Notes under the pieces: model-generated
Seen by the model: the letters and a program-made list of their open reading frames with translations, nothing else
Told to the model about the DNA's origin: nothing
Databases searched by the model: none
Position numbers and translations under genes: made by a program
Assembly: GCF_000336815.1 (NCBI RefSeq)
Contig: NZ_AOLG01000008.1
Span: forward strand, 1 to 64,000
DNA: 64,000 nucleotides
Reading direction: 5' to 3'
Source of the DNA: Haloferax prahovense DSM 18310
Lineage (GTDB): Archaea; Halobacteriota; Halobacteria; Halobacteriales; Haloferacaceae
In this document: in pieces, positions 31,964 through 40,848 of the stretch
Layout: each line of letters opens with the position of its first letter
Position numbering within the stretch: the first letter of the stretch is position 1

Positions 31964-33223
31964 CTACTCGGCGAGGTGTTCGAGGACCGCTTCGGTGTCG
32001 TTCGGGACGGGTTCGGGGTCGTCGCCCGCCTCGAACGCCGCGTCGGGGTCCTTCAGCAGGTGGCCCGTCGTGAGACAGACGACCCGCTCGTCCGCGTCGA
32101 CGACGCCCTCGGCGCGGAGCTTTCGGAGGCCGGCGACGGAGGCGGCGGAGGCGGGTTCGACGCCGACGCCCTCGGCCGCGAGGTCCCGCTGCGCCTCGGT
32201 GATTTCCTCGTCGGAGACGGCGACGGCCGTGCCGTCCGTCTCGCGGATGCCGGGGAGCGCCTTCGGCGCGTTGACCGGGTTGCCGATGCGGATGGCGGTC
32301 GCACGCGTCTCGACGTCGTCCCAGCGGCGGGTTTCGTCCCAGCCGTTCTCGATAGCTTCGACCATCGGGGCCGCACCCTCGGCCTGCACGCCGGTCAGTT
32401 TCGGCACGTCGTCGACGTCGAGCGCGCCCGACTGGACGAGTTCGCGGAACGCCTTGTAGAGCGCGGAGGTGTTGCCCGCGTTGCCGACGGGGAGGACGAT
32501 GCGGTCCGGGTAGGTGCCGTAGTCCTCGTGGAACTCCTCTAAGATTTCGAGGCCGATGGTCTTCTGGCCCTCCAAGCGGAAGGGGTTCAGCGAGTTGAGG
32601 AGGTACGCCTCGCCGCGGGCGGCGAGGTCCTGCACGATGTCGAGACAGGAGTCGAAGTTCCCGTCGACTTCGAGGATGCGCGCGTCGTGGAGCGACGCCT
32701 GCGCGATTTTCCCGGCGGCGACCTTGCCGGCGGGGAGGAGCACGAGCGTTTCCATCCCGCCGCGCGCGCCGTAGGCGGCGAGCGCGGCCGAGGTGTTCCC
32801 GGTCGACGCGCACGCGAGGCGGCCGACGCCGAGTTCCTTCGCCACGCGGACGCCGACGGTCATGCCGCGGTCCTTGAACGAGCCGGTGGGGTTCATTCCC
32901 TCGTGTTTGACGCGGAGGGTCTCGACGCCGACGTCGGCTTCGAGGCGGGGGACTTCGTGCAGCGGCGTCGCGCCCTCGGGGAGCGAGACGCCCTCTTCGA
33001 AGGGGAGCGCGGCGTTGTAGCGCCAGACGCCGCGGCCCTCGAAGTCGTCCCACGTCGGCGGGGACGCGTAGCGCACTTCGAGGAGGCCGTCGCAGTCGTC
33101 GCAGGTGTACCGAACGTCCTCGAACGGCGCGAACTGCGCGCCGCACGCGATACATTCGAGCCAGGTGCCGTCGTCGGCGACGGATGGCTCCTCGGGGGCG
33201 GGTGCCGTGAGTTCGAGGCTCAT
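31964..33223 (-). CDS. thrC: Threonine synthase
   Basis: 419 aa PLP enzyme converting O-phosphohomoserine to threonine. The N-terminus has a zinc-ribbon-like pair CIACGAQF/CDDCDG. The PLP lysine lies in EGMNPTGSFKDRGMTVGVRV, the phosphate loop in LPVGNAGNTSALYKA, and STGNTSAALAAYGARGGM is typical of type II-like enzymes. The start MSLELTAPAPEEPS is chosen over an upstream ATG at 33274. A CTTTTGTCC box at about 33247-33256 predicts a near-leaderless transcript. The TrmB-like gene lies 96 bases upstream on the same strand and may regulate it. Confidence 0.96.
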   Translation of the reverse strand: MSLELTAPAPEEPSVADDGTWLECIACGAQFAPFEDVRYTCDDCDGLLEVRYASPPTWDDFEGRGVWRYNAALPFEEGVSLPEGATPLHEVPRLEADVGVETLRVKHEGMNPTGSFKDRGMTVGVRVAKELGVGRLACASTGNTSAALAAYGARGGMETLVLLPAGKVAAGKIAQASLHDARILEVDGNFDSCLDIVQDLAARGEAYLLNSLNPFRLEGQKTIGLEILEEFHEDYGTYPDRIVLPVGNAGNTSALYKAFRELVQSGALDVDDVPKLTGVQAEGAAPMVEAIENGWDETRRWDDVETRATAIRIGNPVNAPKALPGIRETDGTAVAVSDEEITEAQRDLAAEGVGVEPASAASVAGLRKLRAEGVVDADERVVCLTTGHLLKDPDAAFEAGDDPEPVPNDTEAVLEHLAE

Positions 33224-33319
33224 TGCTCGGGCGGTGGCACCAGAGGGACAAAAGCGGGCGGGTTTGGGCGGCACCTGCCGGGCGACGACCTCGTCGGGAA
33301 CGCGGTCGGTCGGGGAGGG

Positions 33320-33691
33320 CTACGACTCGCCGAAGGCGTCGATGCGGGCGTGCACGTCTTCGGCCCACTCGTCGAGCGCGGCGTGCATCATCTCCTTGGC
33401 CTCGGGGAGCGGGGTCGCCGTGTACTGGTAGACGTAGCCGCCGGGGTCGAGCAGGCGGCGCTTGCGCTCGGTGAGCCCCTTGTCGAGGAGCGTCGTCAGC
33501 GAGCGGTTGACGTTGCTCCGGTCGCGGTCGAGCACCTCCGCGAGTTCGGCGACGGTGCTGCCGGGGTTGTCGAGTAGTGCGAGATACGTCCGGCTCTCGT
33601 GGCTCTGGATGCCGAAGACGCACGCGAGGACCTGTCCGAAGTTCGGGTCCTCGGTCTCCATCAGTTCGCCCATGTCCGGTGCGTCGGCCAT
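33320..33691 (-). CDS. TrmB-family winged-helix regulator (HTH-only form)
   Basis: 123 aa. GIQSHESRTYLALLDNPGST, VAELAEVLDRDRSNVNRSLT and TLLDKGLTERKRRLLDPGGY form the winged helix typical of TrmB N-terminal domains and of haloarchaeal Tfx/TrmB-like regulators. The sugar-binding TrmB C-domain is absent; the end (EAKEMMHAALDEWAEDVHAR) is helical and probably dimerises. A TTTAATCC box near 33714-33723 suits a leaderless ATG at 33691 (the ATG at 33697 is two codons upstream). It sits immediately upstream of thrC in the same orientation, so thrC is a reasonable target. Confidence 0.85.
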   Translation of the reverse strand: MADAPDMGELMETEDPNFGQVLACVFGIQSHESRTYLALLDNPGSTVAELAEVLDRDRSNVNRSLTTLLDKGLTERKRRLLDPGGYVYQYTATPLPEAKEMMHAALDEWAEDVHARIDAFGES

Positions 33692-33769
33692 GCACACCTG
33701 TTCGCCGTGCGCCGGATTAAACCCTCACCTACAGGCGAGCGAGCGGTCGTCCCGGACGGGACGCCGCGG

Positions 33770-34009
33770 CTACTCCGATTTCGCGTACCCCATCTTCAGC
33801 ACGCAGTCCCGCATGCCGTCTTCGTCGTCGTGTTTGTGGAGCGTCGTCGGCGTGTCGCAGTAGAAGACCGTCCCGTCGTGTCGGAGCGTCACCTCGTGGA
33901 TACCGCCGAGCATCTCCGCCTGGACGACGACGCGGCGGCCCTCGCGGAGCGCGTCGAGGATTTCGTCTGCGGTCAGTTCGCCGGACTCGACTCGAAGCGG
34001 CTCGGGCAT
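33770..34009 (-). CDS. Small protein of unknown function
   Basis: 79 aa. MPEPLRVESGELTADEILDA begins with a helix; then LREGRRVVVQAEMLGGIHEV and TLRHDGTVFYCDTPTTLHKH look like a beta sheet, ending DGMRDCVLKMGYAKSE. Two cysteines and two nearby histidines (LHKHDD) are not in a clear zinc pattern. I recognise it as a conserved-looking haloarchaeal small protein but cannot name a function. It lies between the TrmB-like gene and gene 34109, all on the minus strand but with separate spacing. Confidence 0.75.
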   Translation of the reverse strand: MPEPLRVESGELTADEILDALREGRRVVVQAEMLGGIHEVTLRHDGTVFYCDTPTTLHKHDDEDGMRDCVLKMGYAKSE

Positions 34010-34108
34010 ACCGGAGGGTCGCGGGCGAACGGTATCAGTATTGTCGATGACGGCGGACGCCGACGACGGCGACCGCGCTCGACGAGCCGAGTCAGCGCGA
34101 GACGCGCG

Positions 34109-34801
34109 TCAGTTCGTCGTGGACTTAGACCGCTGTTCGTCGTCCGTCACCGGAACCTCCACGCCCTCGACGACCTCCGCGACCTCGGTCTCTTTCGGCG
34201 TGTCGATGTGCCAGCGGTCGATTTCGTCCTCGAAGTCCCGCAGCGTCTCCGACACCATCGACTTCAGTTCGTCGTCGTTGACGTTCACCTCGAAGACGAA
34301 CCGCTCGTCGCCGGAGCCGCGACCGACCTGCTGGATGTTCGCGCTCACGAGTTCGTTGTCGAAGTAGTACGGTGCCAACTGGGTCATCACGTTGCGGTAG
34401 ACCGTGTCCTCGACCTTCCGCAGCGCCTTCCGGCCGGCGGAGTCTGCCGCGCGGGCGACGTAGTTGATGGAGTCCTGCCACGACTCGACGGCCCCCTCGT
34501 TGTCGCCCTCCTCGACACGCTCGTAGGACCGAGAGAGCTTCTCGCCCGCCGTCTTGAGGTCGTCGTTGGGCGTCTTGCCCGCCTTCTCGCCCTCGCCCTC
34601 GCCGACGCTGGCCTGCTGGGCCGTCTTCTCGTTTACGTCCTCGCCGAGGCGCTCGTGGGACTTCGGTCGCCACTCGTCCCAGTCGTCGAAGGCGGCGCCG
34701 TCGACGTCGGCGTCGCGGAGCGCTCGGGTGATTCGCTCCCCGTGTTCGACGACCTCGTCCCAGGTGCCGCGGCGCTTGAACCCGGAGATGCTCTCTTCCA
34801 T
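34109..34801 (-). CDS. DUF5828-like haloarchaeal protein
   Basis: 230 aa. Starts MEESISGFKRRGTWDEVVEH. The first half is helical and charged, with a linker near residues 60-75 (KTAQQASVGEGEGEKAGKTP). The second half (YRNVMTQLAPYYFDNELVSA, RFVFEVNVNDDELKSMVSET) is alpha/beta. The start is supported by an AGTTTATACC box near 34829-34838. Its length and order resemble the family named DUF5828, an assignment made from memory. No catalytic motif. Function unknown. Confidence 0.78.
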   Translation of the reverse strand: MEESISGFKRRGTWDEVVEHGERITRALRDADVDGAAFDDWDEWRPKSHERLGEDVNEKTAQQASVGEGEGEKAGKTPNDDLKTAGEKLSRSYERVEEGDNEGAVESWQDSINYVARAADSAGRKALRKVEDTVYRNVMTQLAPYYFDNELVSANIQQVGRGSGDERFVFEVNVNDDELKSMVSETLRDFEDEIDRWHIDTPKETEVAEVVEGVEVPVTDDEQRSKSTTN

Positions 34802-34874
34802 TGTCGTTGACGGGTGTACGTGCCAGACGGTATAAACTCTACGAGGGGACAGGTTCGCACACGCATGGGAACGC

Positions 34875-35084
34875 CTAGCGGTCGCGGTAGACGAACCGCT
34901 CGGCGGCCGCGTCGAGGCGGGCCGACACCCGACCGAGCCACGCCGCCGGCGACGCGAGTCGGAGCGCCGACTCGTCGAGTTCGATTCGGTCGTCACCGAG
35001 CGGGTCGCGGTCCTCGCTCGCGGTTGCGTCCACGACGGTGGTCATCGAACACCGACCGCAGGCCTCGCGGGACGAGTCTGTCAT
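34875..35084 (-). CDS. Small protein with a CxxC motif
   Basis: 69 aa, starting MTDSSREACGRCSMTTVVDA. One CGRC pair near residue 9, an acidic middle (SEDRDPLGDDRIELDE) and a helical basic end (AWLGRVSARLDAAAERFVYR). The ATG at 35084 lies about 27 bases after a GGTTTATTC box (35109-35116), so it is leaderless and divergent from the cupin gene. The open frame upstream to 35279 is the shadow of that gene. A single cysteine pair could bind zinc only as a dimer. Function unknown. Confidence 0.7.
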   Translation of the reverse strand: MTDSSREACGRCSMTTVVDATASEDRDPLGDDRIELDESALRLASPAAWLGRVSARLDAAAERFVYRDR

Positions 35085-35142
35085 GCGCCGCGGTTCGAAA
35101 CCTTCACGAATAAACCTTGGTTTTCGGACGGGTCGCGACGGG

Positions 35143-35150
35143 CTTATAGG
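35143..35150 (+). promoter_or_regulatory. TATA box of the cupin gene
   Basis: CTTATAGG centred about 27 bases before the ATG at 35173, so the transcript is leaderless. The divergent gene's box lies only 27 bp away (35109-35116), so both promoters could be covered by one regulator. Confidence 0.55.
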
Positions 35151-35172
35151 GTCGAACGTGTTGCTCCGTCTC

Positions 35173-35553
35173 ATGGGATATCGCATCGTGGACGCAACCG
35201 CCGTCGAACCCGCCGACGACCGCCCGTGCGAACTCCGCCGCATCGGCGGCGAGGGCGGCTTGGAGACCGTCGCGCTCAACCGCTTCCGGGCCGCCCCCGG
35301 CGAGCAGGTGCCGCTTTCGTACCACTACCACACCGAACAGGAAGAGGCGTTCTACGTCCTCTCGGGCACGCTGTTCGTCGAGACGCCCGACGAGACGTTC
35401 GAAGTCGGCGCTGACGGCCTGTTCGTCGCCGACCCGAAGAGCCCCCACCGGGCGTACAACCCCGAAGAAGCCGACGAGCCGGTCGAACTGCTCGCGCTCG
35501 GCTCGCCGGCCGTGTCGGGCGACGCGGTGGTCTACGACCCCGACGAGGAATGA
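35173..35553 (+). CDS. Cupin-fold protein
   Basis: 126 aa. A single cupin barrel: motif 1 is PGEQVPLSYHYHTEQEEAFY (two His, one Glu), then VLSGTLFVETPDETFEVGAD, and motif 2 is FVADPKSPHRAYNPEEADEP. The metal-binding His/Glu set is mostly present, so a metal-dependent isomerase or a ligand sensor are both possible; substrate unknown. It starts MGYRIVDATAVEPADDRP. Its stop overlaps the next start (ATGA), tying it to the 217-aa protein downstream. Confidence 0.88.
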   Translation: MGYRIVDATAVEPADDRPCELRRIGGEGGLETVALNRFRAAPGEQVPLSYHYHTEQEEAFYVLSGTLFVETPDETFEVGADGLFVADPKSPHRAYNPEEADEPVELLALGSPAVSGDAVVYDPDEE

Positions 35554-36203
35554 AGCGCGTCGAGCCCGAGGACGCCGAGGGAGCCGGAACGTCGGGGAAG
35601 TCGACCGAGGCTAACGCGTCGGCTCCGGGTCCGGCCCTCGACCGCCCCGAGTGGGACGACGAGTACCTCGACCGGGTCGCCGAACGGCTCATGTACAACT
35701 ACGACTTGGAGCGGGAGTACGCCGTCCGCGGCGAGCGGTTCGACCTGTTCGGCTCGATGCGCATGGAGAGCCAAAAGCAGTTCCTCCACCAGTCTATCAA
35801 CTACGCCAACCACCACGCGATGGAGTACATGTTCGCGCGGCGAGTCGAGTCGGCGACGGTCGCCGAACTCGAACGGCTCGTCGAACTGGGCCACGCGCTC
35901 GCCGACGAGTGGATAGAACCCGACGAGAAGCACTACGGGACGGACTTCACCTTCGTGCTCGTCGCCGACGCGGTGTCGGACGAGGTCCGGTCGTTCGTTT
36001 CCGACTTCGCGGACCGGACGCTCCTGAAGTTCGGCTACTACGGTCACTACGAGGTGAACCTCGCCGTCGTCGCGCCGACCGACGAGGACGCCGTCGCCAG
36101 CCGGAACGCCGACTCGGTCGCCGCGTTCACGCTCTGGAGCGACGGCTCGCCGGCCGTCTCCGACGGGCTGTTGCGTCGGCTCCTCGGGAAGCTTCGTCGA
36201 TAA
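35550..36203 (+). CDS. Haloarchaeal protein of unknown function, coupled to the cupin
   Basis: 217 aa. A variable acidic/Gly-Ser N-terminal stretch of about 30 residues precedes a conserved-looking domain: YLDRVAERLMYNYDLEREYA, MRMESQKQFLHQSINYANHH, HALADEWIEPDEKHYGTDFT and FVSDFADRTLLKFGYYGHYE, with conserved aromatic and histidine residues. No membrane helix. Translation is coupled to the cupin gene by the ATGA overlap, which suggests a shared pathway. I do not recognise a function. Confidence 0.8.
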   Translation: MKRVEPEDAEGAGTSGKSTEANASAPGPALDRPEWDDEYLDRVAERLMYNYDLEREYAVRGERFDLFGSMRMESQKQFLHQSINYANHHAMEYMFARRVESATVAELERLVELGHALADEWIEPDEKHYGTDFTFVLVADAVSDEVRSFVSDFADRTLLKFGYYGHYEVNLAVVAPTDEDAVASRNADSVAAFTLWSDGSPAVSDGLLRRLLGKLRR

Positions 36204-36233
36204 GAGAAAACGGAGTAGTCGAACGGCCGCGCG

Positions 36234-38051
36234 TCAGTCGTCGCTCGGCTGCGGACGACCGCCGCCACCGCCGCCCGAGCTCCGGGCGTCTTTGATGTTG
36301 TCGTAACCGATTTTCGCCAGCGACAGCGCGAGGTAGACGAGCACCAGCGCGAGGACGATTTGGACGACTGCCGACACCATCGCGAAGGTGCCCGCCGAGG
36401 CCATCCACTCGGCGTTCAGGAACTTCGCGTAGAGGTTGTCGTGGAACGCGAGCCAGAGCAGACCCAGCGACGTGATAGTCGTCATGAGGGCCATCGGCAG
36501 ACCCGTGCTGAGGAGCTGCTTGGAGTCGTCCCAGTTAGCCAGCCAGACGGTCGCGGTCAGGAGCGCCAGCGCGGCGAGCAACTGGTTCGCGCCACCGAAC
36601 AGCTGCCAGAGCGTCAACCACGAGCCGCTCGTGATGAGGATGTACGCCGGCAGCGACTGCACGAACGCGTTGCCGTAGCGGTTGGTCGCGAACTCCTCGA
36701 CCGGCGTCTCGGGCGTCCCGACGATTTCCTCCATCATGTAGCGACCGAGTCGAACCGCGGTGTCGGTCGACGTGAGGAGGAAGCTGACCAGCACGAGGGC
36801 CATGAACGGCCCGCCGAAGGAAGTCGGGATGCCGAAGCTCGACAGGATGACGCCGCCACCCGCGGCGAACGTCGGCAGCGCGAGGCCGATACCGCCGCCC
36901 ACGTCGGGCGCGATGATAGCGACCGTCGCCAGCGCGACGGTGGCGAGGAGTCCCTCACCGAGCATGCCGCCGTAGCCGATGACGCGCGCGTCGGACTCCT
37001 TGTTCAGTTGTTTCGAGGTCGTGCCCGACGAGACGAGCGAGTGGAACCCGCTGATGGTCCCACAGGCGATGGTGATGAACAGAAGCGGGAACAGCGGCGC
37101 GCCGGAGCGCCCGATGAACCCGTAGTACGGTTCGAGGTTCGTCACGAGCGGCTGGGTCGGGTTCGTGAAGAACGTGCCCACGACGATAGCGACGAGCGCG
37201 CCGCCGACGCCCGCGTACAGCAGGAACGACGAGAGGTAGTCGCGCGGTTGCAGGAGCACCCAGACCGGGAGGGCGCTGGCGATGGCCCCGTAGACGAGGA
37301 TGAGCGGCACCCACGCCGCGGTGTTCCCGTTGAACGAACTCGCACCGGGGAGCCACGCGCCGGAGCCGGAGAACAGGACGAACGTCTCGGCGGGCGCTCG
37401 GGCCGCGGGTTCGAACAGCGCAATCGGGAACTGAATCCCCGCGTAGACGCCGACGAACATCGCCACGACGAAGACGGCCGTCCCGAGCAGGAACGGGAGG
37501 TTCAGTTGGTAGAGGTAGACGCCGAACAGCACCGCGAGGACGATGTACACCAGACTCGCCGTGGCGGCCTCCGGATAGGCGTTGAACACGATGGCCACCA
37601 CGAGGGCGAACACCGCGACGACGAGGACGATGGTGAGAAACGCGAACCACAACAGCATGTTCTTGCCGCGCTCGCCGACGTACTCGCCGATGATGTAGCC
37701 GATGGACTTCCCGTCGTGTCGCAGACTGCTCGACAGCGACACGAAGTCGTGAACGCTCCCGAGAAGCGGGTTGCCGATGGCGATCCACGCGAGCGCCGGG
37801 AGCCAGCCCCACACCACGCCCGCCGTAATCGGCCCGACAATCGGCGCGCCGCCTGCGATGCTCGAATAGTGATGCCCCAGTAACACCGGCTTTTTCGCCG
37901 GAACGTATTCTTGGCCGTCTTCGTACTTGTGCGCTGGCGTCTCACGACTGTCGTCGAGCTCGACGAACTGCGCGAGATATCGGGAGTAACCGAGATACCC
38001 GACGGTAAACAACGCGAGTACCGTGACGACCAACCAAATGACTTGTACCAT
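36234..38051 (-). CDS. cstA: CstA-family carbon starvation / peptide transporter
   Basis: 605 aa integral membrane protein of the CstA family, associated with uptake of peptides or pyruvate during carbon starvation. Hallmarks are HKYEDGQEYVPAKKPVLLGH, HHYSSIAGGAPIVGPITAGV, GNPLLGSVHDFVSLSSSLRH and FHSLVSSGTTSKQLNKESDA. Many hydrophobic helices span the length, from MVQVIWLVVTVLALFTVGYL. The tail is Gly-rich and soluble. The ATG at 38051 opens the first helix directly. A 10-bp palindrome (38090-38099) lies just upstream of the probable TATA/BRE, fitting regulated expression. Confidence 0.93.
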   Translation of the reverse strand: MVQVIWLVVTVLALFTVGYLGYSRYLAQFVELDDSRETPAHKYEDGQEYVPAKKPVLLGHHYSSIAGGAPIVGPITAGVVWGWLPALAWIAIGNPLLGSVHDFVSLSSSLRHDGKSIGYIIGEYVGERGKNMLLWFAFLTIVLVVAVFALVVAIVFNAYPEAATASLVYIVLAVLFGVYLYQLNLPFLLGTAVFVVAMFVGVYAGIQFPIALFEPAARAPAETFVLFSGSGAWLPGASSFNGNTAAWVPLILVYGAIASALPVWVLLQPRDYLSSFLLYAGVGGALVAIVVGTFFTNPTQPLVTNLEPYYGFIGRSGAPLFPLLFITIACGTISGFHSLVSSGTTSKQLNKESDARVIGYGGMLGEGLLATVALATVAIIAPDVGGGIGLALPTFAAGGGVILSSFGIPTSFGGPFMALVLVSFLLTSTDTAVRLGRYMMEEIVGTPETPVEEFATNRYGNAFVQSLPAYILITSGSWLTLWQLFGGANQLLAALALLTATVWLANWDDSKQLLSTGLPMALMTTITSLGLLWLAFHDNLYAKFLNAEWMASAGTFAMVSAVVQIVLALVLVYLALSLAKIGYDNIKDARSSGGGGGGRPQPSDD

Positions 38052-38089
38052 GGTACGCTGCCCCACTCGGTGACACGAAAATGCCCACC

Positions 38090-38099
38090 TTAACGTTAA
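38090..38099 (-). promoter_or_regulatory. Palindrome TTAACGTTAA before cstA
   Basis: A perfect 10-bp palindrome, 39-48 bases before the cstA ATG. The weak TATA-like CATTTTCG lies between at about 38075-38082, so the palindrome abuts the BRE position. It is a candidate operator or activator site. Confidence 0.4.
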
Positions 38100-38185
38100 C
38101 GATAGATAGGAATGTATCGTGTTCGAACGACAGGTTCAATCGCCGAGGTGACCGAAAATTCTCACCGTGCGGTCGGTTTACCGGC

Positions 38186-39151
38186 TCACTGAACGTCGGG
38201 CGCGGTGTCGATGTCGAGTTCGGCCGCGACCTCGCCGAGGAAGTCGCCTTTGACTTCGGCCACCCGCGTCTCGACCGCGGCGACGAGCGGCGGTGAAAAA
38301 TTCTCGCGGAGGTCGTCGAGGTGCTCTCGTTCTGTCTTGACTCGCTCGCGCAAGAACGTCGCGCCCCGCCCGGACTCCTCGGGGTCGGGTTCGGGCGTGA
38401 GGCGGTTGACCGCGAGGCCGCGCACGTCGAGGCCGTAGTCGTCGAGTTGGTCGATGGCGCGCTCGGTCTCCCGGAGCGAGAGTTCGTCGGGGTTCACGAC
38501 GAGGAAGAACGCGGCGTCGTCCCGAAGCGTCTCCTTGGCGAACGAGAAGTCGTCGCGGCGCTGTTCGAGGCGGGCGATGATGGGGTCGCCGTCCATCATC
38601 CGCCGGGGTTCGTTGTTGCCGATGGCCGCGCGCTCGAACAGTTTGACCGACTCCTTTCGCTTGTGGAGGAGCCGCTGAATCCAGCCGTCGAGGTACTCCG
38701 GCAGCGAGAGCAGTCGGAGCGTCCCGCCGGTCGGCGAGGTGTCGAAGACGACCCGGTCGTACTCGTCCGCGGAGCGCATCACGTCGATGAAGCGGTCGAA
38801 CAGCGCCGACTCGTACGCGCCGGGCGTCTGGTGGGCCATCTCTATCTGCCGGTCGATTTCGTTGACCATCGCGGGGCTGACCTGGTCGCCCATCGCCCGC
38901 TTGGTCTCCATGAGGTGCTCGCGGACCTCGGTCTCGGGGTCGATTTCCATCGCGTCGAGGTTCGGTTCGTCCGCGACGGCCGCGGGCTCGTCGGTGAACG
39001 ACTGGTCGAACACGTCGCTCGTGCTGTGGGCCGGGTCGGTCGAGACGAGGAGCGTCCGGACGCCGTCGCGGGCGCACTTGACCGCGTAGGCGCTGGACAT
39101 CGTCGTCTTGCCCACGCCGCCTTTGCCGCCGAAGAAGACGAATTTGCGCAT
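38186..39151 (-). CDS. ArsA/Get3-family ATPase
   Basis: 321 aa. Deviant Walker A GGKGGVGKTT at residues 8-17, switch I region VSTDPAHSTSDVFDQ, and the A-loop DTSPTGGTLRLLSLPEYLDG. It is a single-domain form, as in archaeal Get3/TRC40 homologues, and lacks the second half of bacterial ArsA. The family binds tail-anchored membrane proteins or arsenite; no CxxC zinc pair or arsenite cysteines are evident. ATG 39151 begins MRKFVFFGGKGGVGK. It is preceded by one base after the 98-aa gene, so the two form an operon. Confidence 0.92.
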   Translation of the reverse strand: MRKFVFFGGKGGVGKTTMSSAYAVKCARDGVRTLLVSTDPAHSTSDVFDQSFTDEPAAVADEPNLDAMEIDPETEVREHLMETKRAMGDQVSPAMVNEIDRQIEMAHQTPGAYESALFDRFIDVMRSADEYDRVVFDTSPTGGTLRLLSLPEYLDGWIQRLLHKRKESVKLFERAAIGNNEPRRMMDGDPIIARLEQRRDDFSFAKETLRDDAAFFLVVNPDELSLRETERAIDQLDDYGLDVRGLAVNRLTPEPDPEESGRGATFLRERVKTEREHLDDLRENFSPPLVAAVETRVAEVKGDFLGEVAAELDIDTAPDVQ

Positions 39152-39152
39152 G

Positions 39153-39449
39153 TTAGAAGTGGTACTGGTGACCTTTGCGTTCGAGGAGCGACCCGCGGTC
39201 CCACATCCGCCGCTCCCACGCCTCGAACTCGTCTTCGAGGTACGGGAGCAGTTCGGCGGTGTAGTACGAGATGGGCGAGGGGATGCCGAACGCGTCGGGG
39301 AAGCACGCGAGCATGAACGCGTCCTCGTCGTCCTCGGCCTGTTTTTCAATCTTCTCGTAGGCGGGATGCGAAATCAGCCCGTGGTAGAGGCCGCGGAGCC
39401 ACTCTTCGACGAGTTCGCGAAAGGATTCGATGCGCGCGGCGAGCGTCAT
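39153..39449 (-). CDS. 98-aa protein in an operon with the ArsA/Get3 ATPase
   Basis: Starts MTLAARIESFRELVEEWLRG. Mostly helical and acidic: LYHGLISHPAYEKIEKQAED, AFMLACFPDAFGIPSPISYY, YLEDEFEAWERRMWDRGSLL. It stops one base before the ArsA-type ATPase starts, so the pair is co-translated. A CTTTTGTCC box near 39472-39481 (the same sequence as at thrC) lies about 27 bases upstream, indicating a leaderless first gene. Not recognised; a partner or substrate-recognition factor of the ATPase is a reasonable inference. Confidence 0.82.
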   Translation of the reverse strand: MTLAARIESFRELVEEWLRGLYHGLISHPAYEKIEKQAEDDEDAFMLACFPDAFGIPSPISYYTAELLPYLEDEFEAWERRMWDRGSLLERKGHQYHF

Positions 39450-39549
39450 CAGTTTACACACTCACCCGCTTTCGGACAAAAGGGTATCGTTCACGAACGT
39501 CCACGCTGGTTACCTGCGATTTCATATGTGCGGCCCCGGTAGGCCCCCC

Positions 39550-40848
39550 ATGAACGCGGGGGAGACGATTCCGGTGACGGTGCTCGGCGGGAGCCTCGGG
39601 GCGGGCAAGACGACGCTTCTCAACCACCTGTTGACACACGCCGGCGACCGAGACATCGCCGTGCTCGTCAACGACATGGGTTCCGTGAACGTCGACGCCG
39701 AACTCGTCGCCGAGGAGTCCGACCTCGCGGTCGGCGACGGCGTCACCGAACTCTCGAACGGCTGTATCTGCTGCGAGCTACAGGACGACCTTGAAACCGC
39801 GGTCGTCCGCCTCGCGCGCGAGCGGTCGTTCGACCACCTCGTCGTCGAGGCCTCGGGCGTCTCGGAGCCCGGCCCTGTCGCCCGGCTGTTCGTCACCTCG
39901 CGGGCGGCCGCCCGCTACGGCGTGGCCGGCCTCGCCACGGTCGTCGACGCCAGACTCTTCGCGGACACCTTCGGCGACGGCGACCCAGACCGGACCGTCG
40001 CCGAGGAGGGAGACGGCTCGGTGCGCCCCCTCTCGGACCTCCTCGTCGAGCAGGTCGAGAGCGCCGACCTCGTCGTCCTCAACAAGCGCGACCTCGTCTC
40101 CGACGCGGAACTCGCGGCGGTCCGCGACGCGGTCGAGGCGCTCCGTCCCGGCGCGACCGTGGTGGAGACGACCCGCGGCGACGTGGACGCGGACCTGCTC
40201 CTCTCTGACCTCCACGACCCCGACGCGCCCGTCGGCTGGCGGGCGGCGTTGGAAAATGATACGGGAGGAGACGAGAGCGACCGAGACGGCCACGGCGACC
40301 ACAGCGACCACGACCACGGCGGCTACGGCGACCACGACCACGACGACACCACACACGCGGAAGCGACCTACGGCGTCACCTCGTTCGTCTACCGCCGGCG
40401 GGCACCGCTCGACCCCGACGGTGCGGCCGCGGTCCTCGGGAACCTCCCGGAGTCAGTCGTCCGCGCCAAGGGCTCGCTGTGGGTCGCCGGGGCCGAGAAC
40501 GTACACTTCACCTACAGTCAGGCCGGCCCGTCGGCGTACGTCGCCGCCGCCGGCCCGTGGGTCGCCTCGCGCCCCGAGTTCGAACAGGACACCTACCGCC
40601 GCAACCACCCCGAACTCGACTGGCACGACGACCACGGTGACAGGCGGACCGAACTGGTGTTCATCGGCCGCGAGATAGACGAAGACGCGCTCGCGGCCGC
40701 GCTCGACGCCCACCTGCTCGACCCCGGCGCGTCCGCGGACGCCGGCGACTTCCCGACCGACCCCGGCGAGGAAGTCGCGCTCGCGGAGCCGACCCGGGAG
40801 CGCGAGTCGGTGCCGACCACGGGCGCGGCCTCGGAGGGCGGGCGATGA
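39550..40848 (+). CDS. COG0523 (CobW/ZNG-type) GTP-dependent metallochaperone
   Basis: 432 aa. G3E-family GTPase: P-loop LGGSLGAGKTTLLNHLL, the metal-binding CxCC motif in LSNGCICCELQDDLETAV, EASGVSEPGPVARLF and the GTP motif VLNKRDLVSDAE. An Asp/His-rich loop of about 30 residues (about 234-265, ten His) probably stores metal. The C-terminal CobW_C-like domain (YGVTSFVYRRRAPLDPDGAA, RTELVFIGREIDEDALAAAL) is present. ATG 39550 is preferred because a TTTCATATG box lies about 27 bases upstream; an ATG at 39526 is possible. The metal is probably zinc or cobalt. Ends overlapping the next gene. Confidence 0.92.
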   Translation: MNAGETIPVTVLGGSLGAGKTTLLNHLLTHAGDRDIAVLVNDMGSVNVDAELVAEESDLAVGDGVTELSNGCICCELQDDLETAVVRLARERSFDHLVVEASGVSEPGPVARLFVTSRAAARYGVAGLATVVDARLFADTFGDGDPDRTVAEEGDGSVRPLSDLLVEQVESADLVVLNKRDLVSDAELAAVRDAVEALRPGATVVETTRGDVDADLLLSDLHDPDAPVGWRAALENDTGGDESDRDGHGDHSDHDHGGYGDHDHDDTTHAEATYGVTSFVYRRRAPLDPDGAAAVLGNLPESVVRAKGSLWVAGAENVHFTYSQAGPSAYVAAAGPWVASRPEFEQDTYRRNHPELDWHDDHGDRRTELVFIGREIDEDALAAALDAHLLDPGASADAGDFPTDPGEEVALAEPTRERESVPTTGAASEGGR

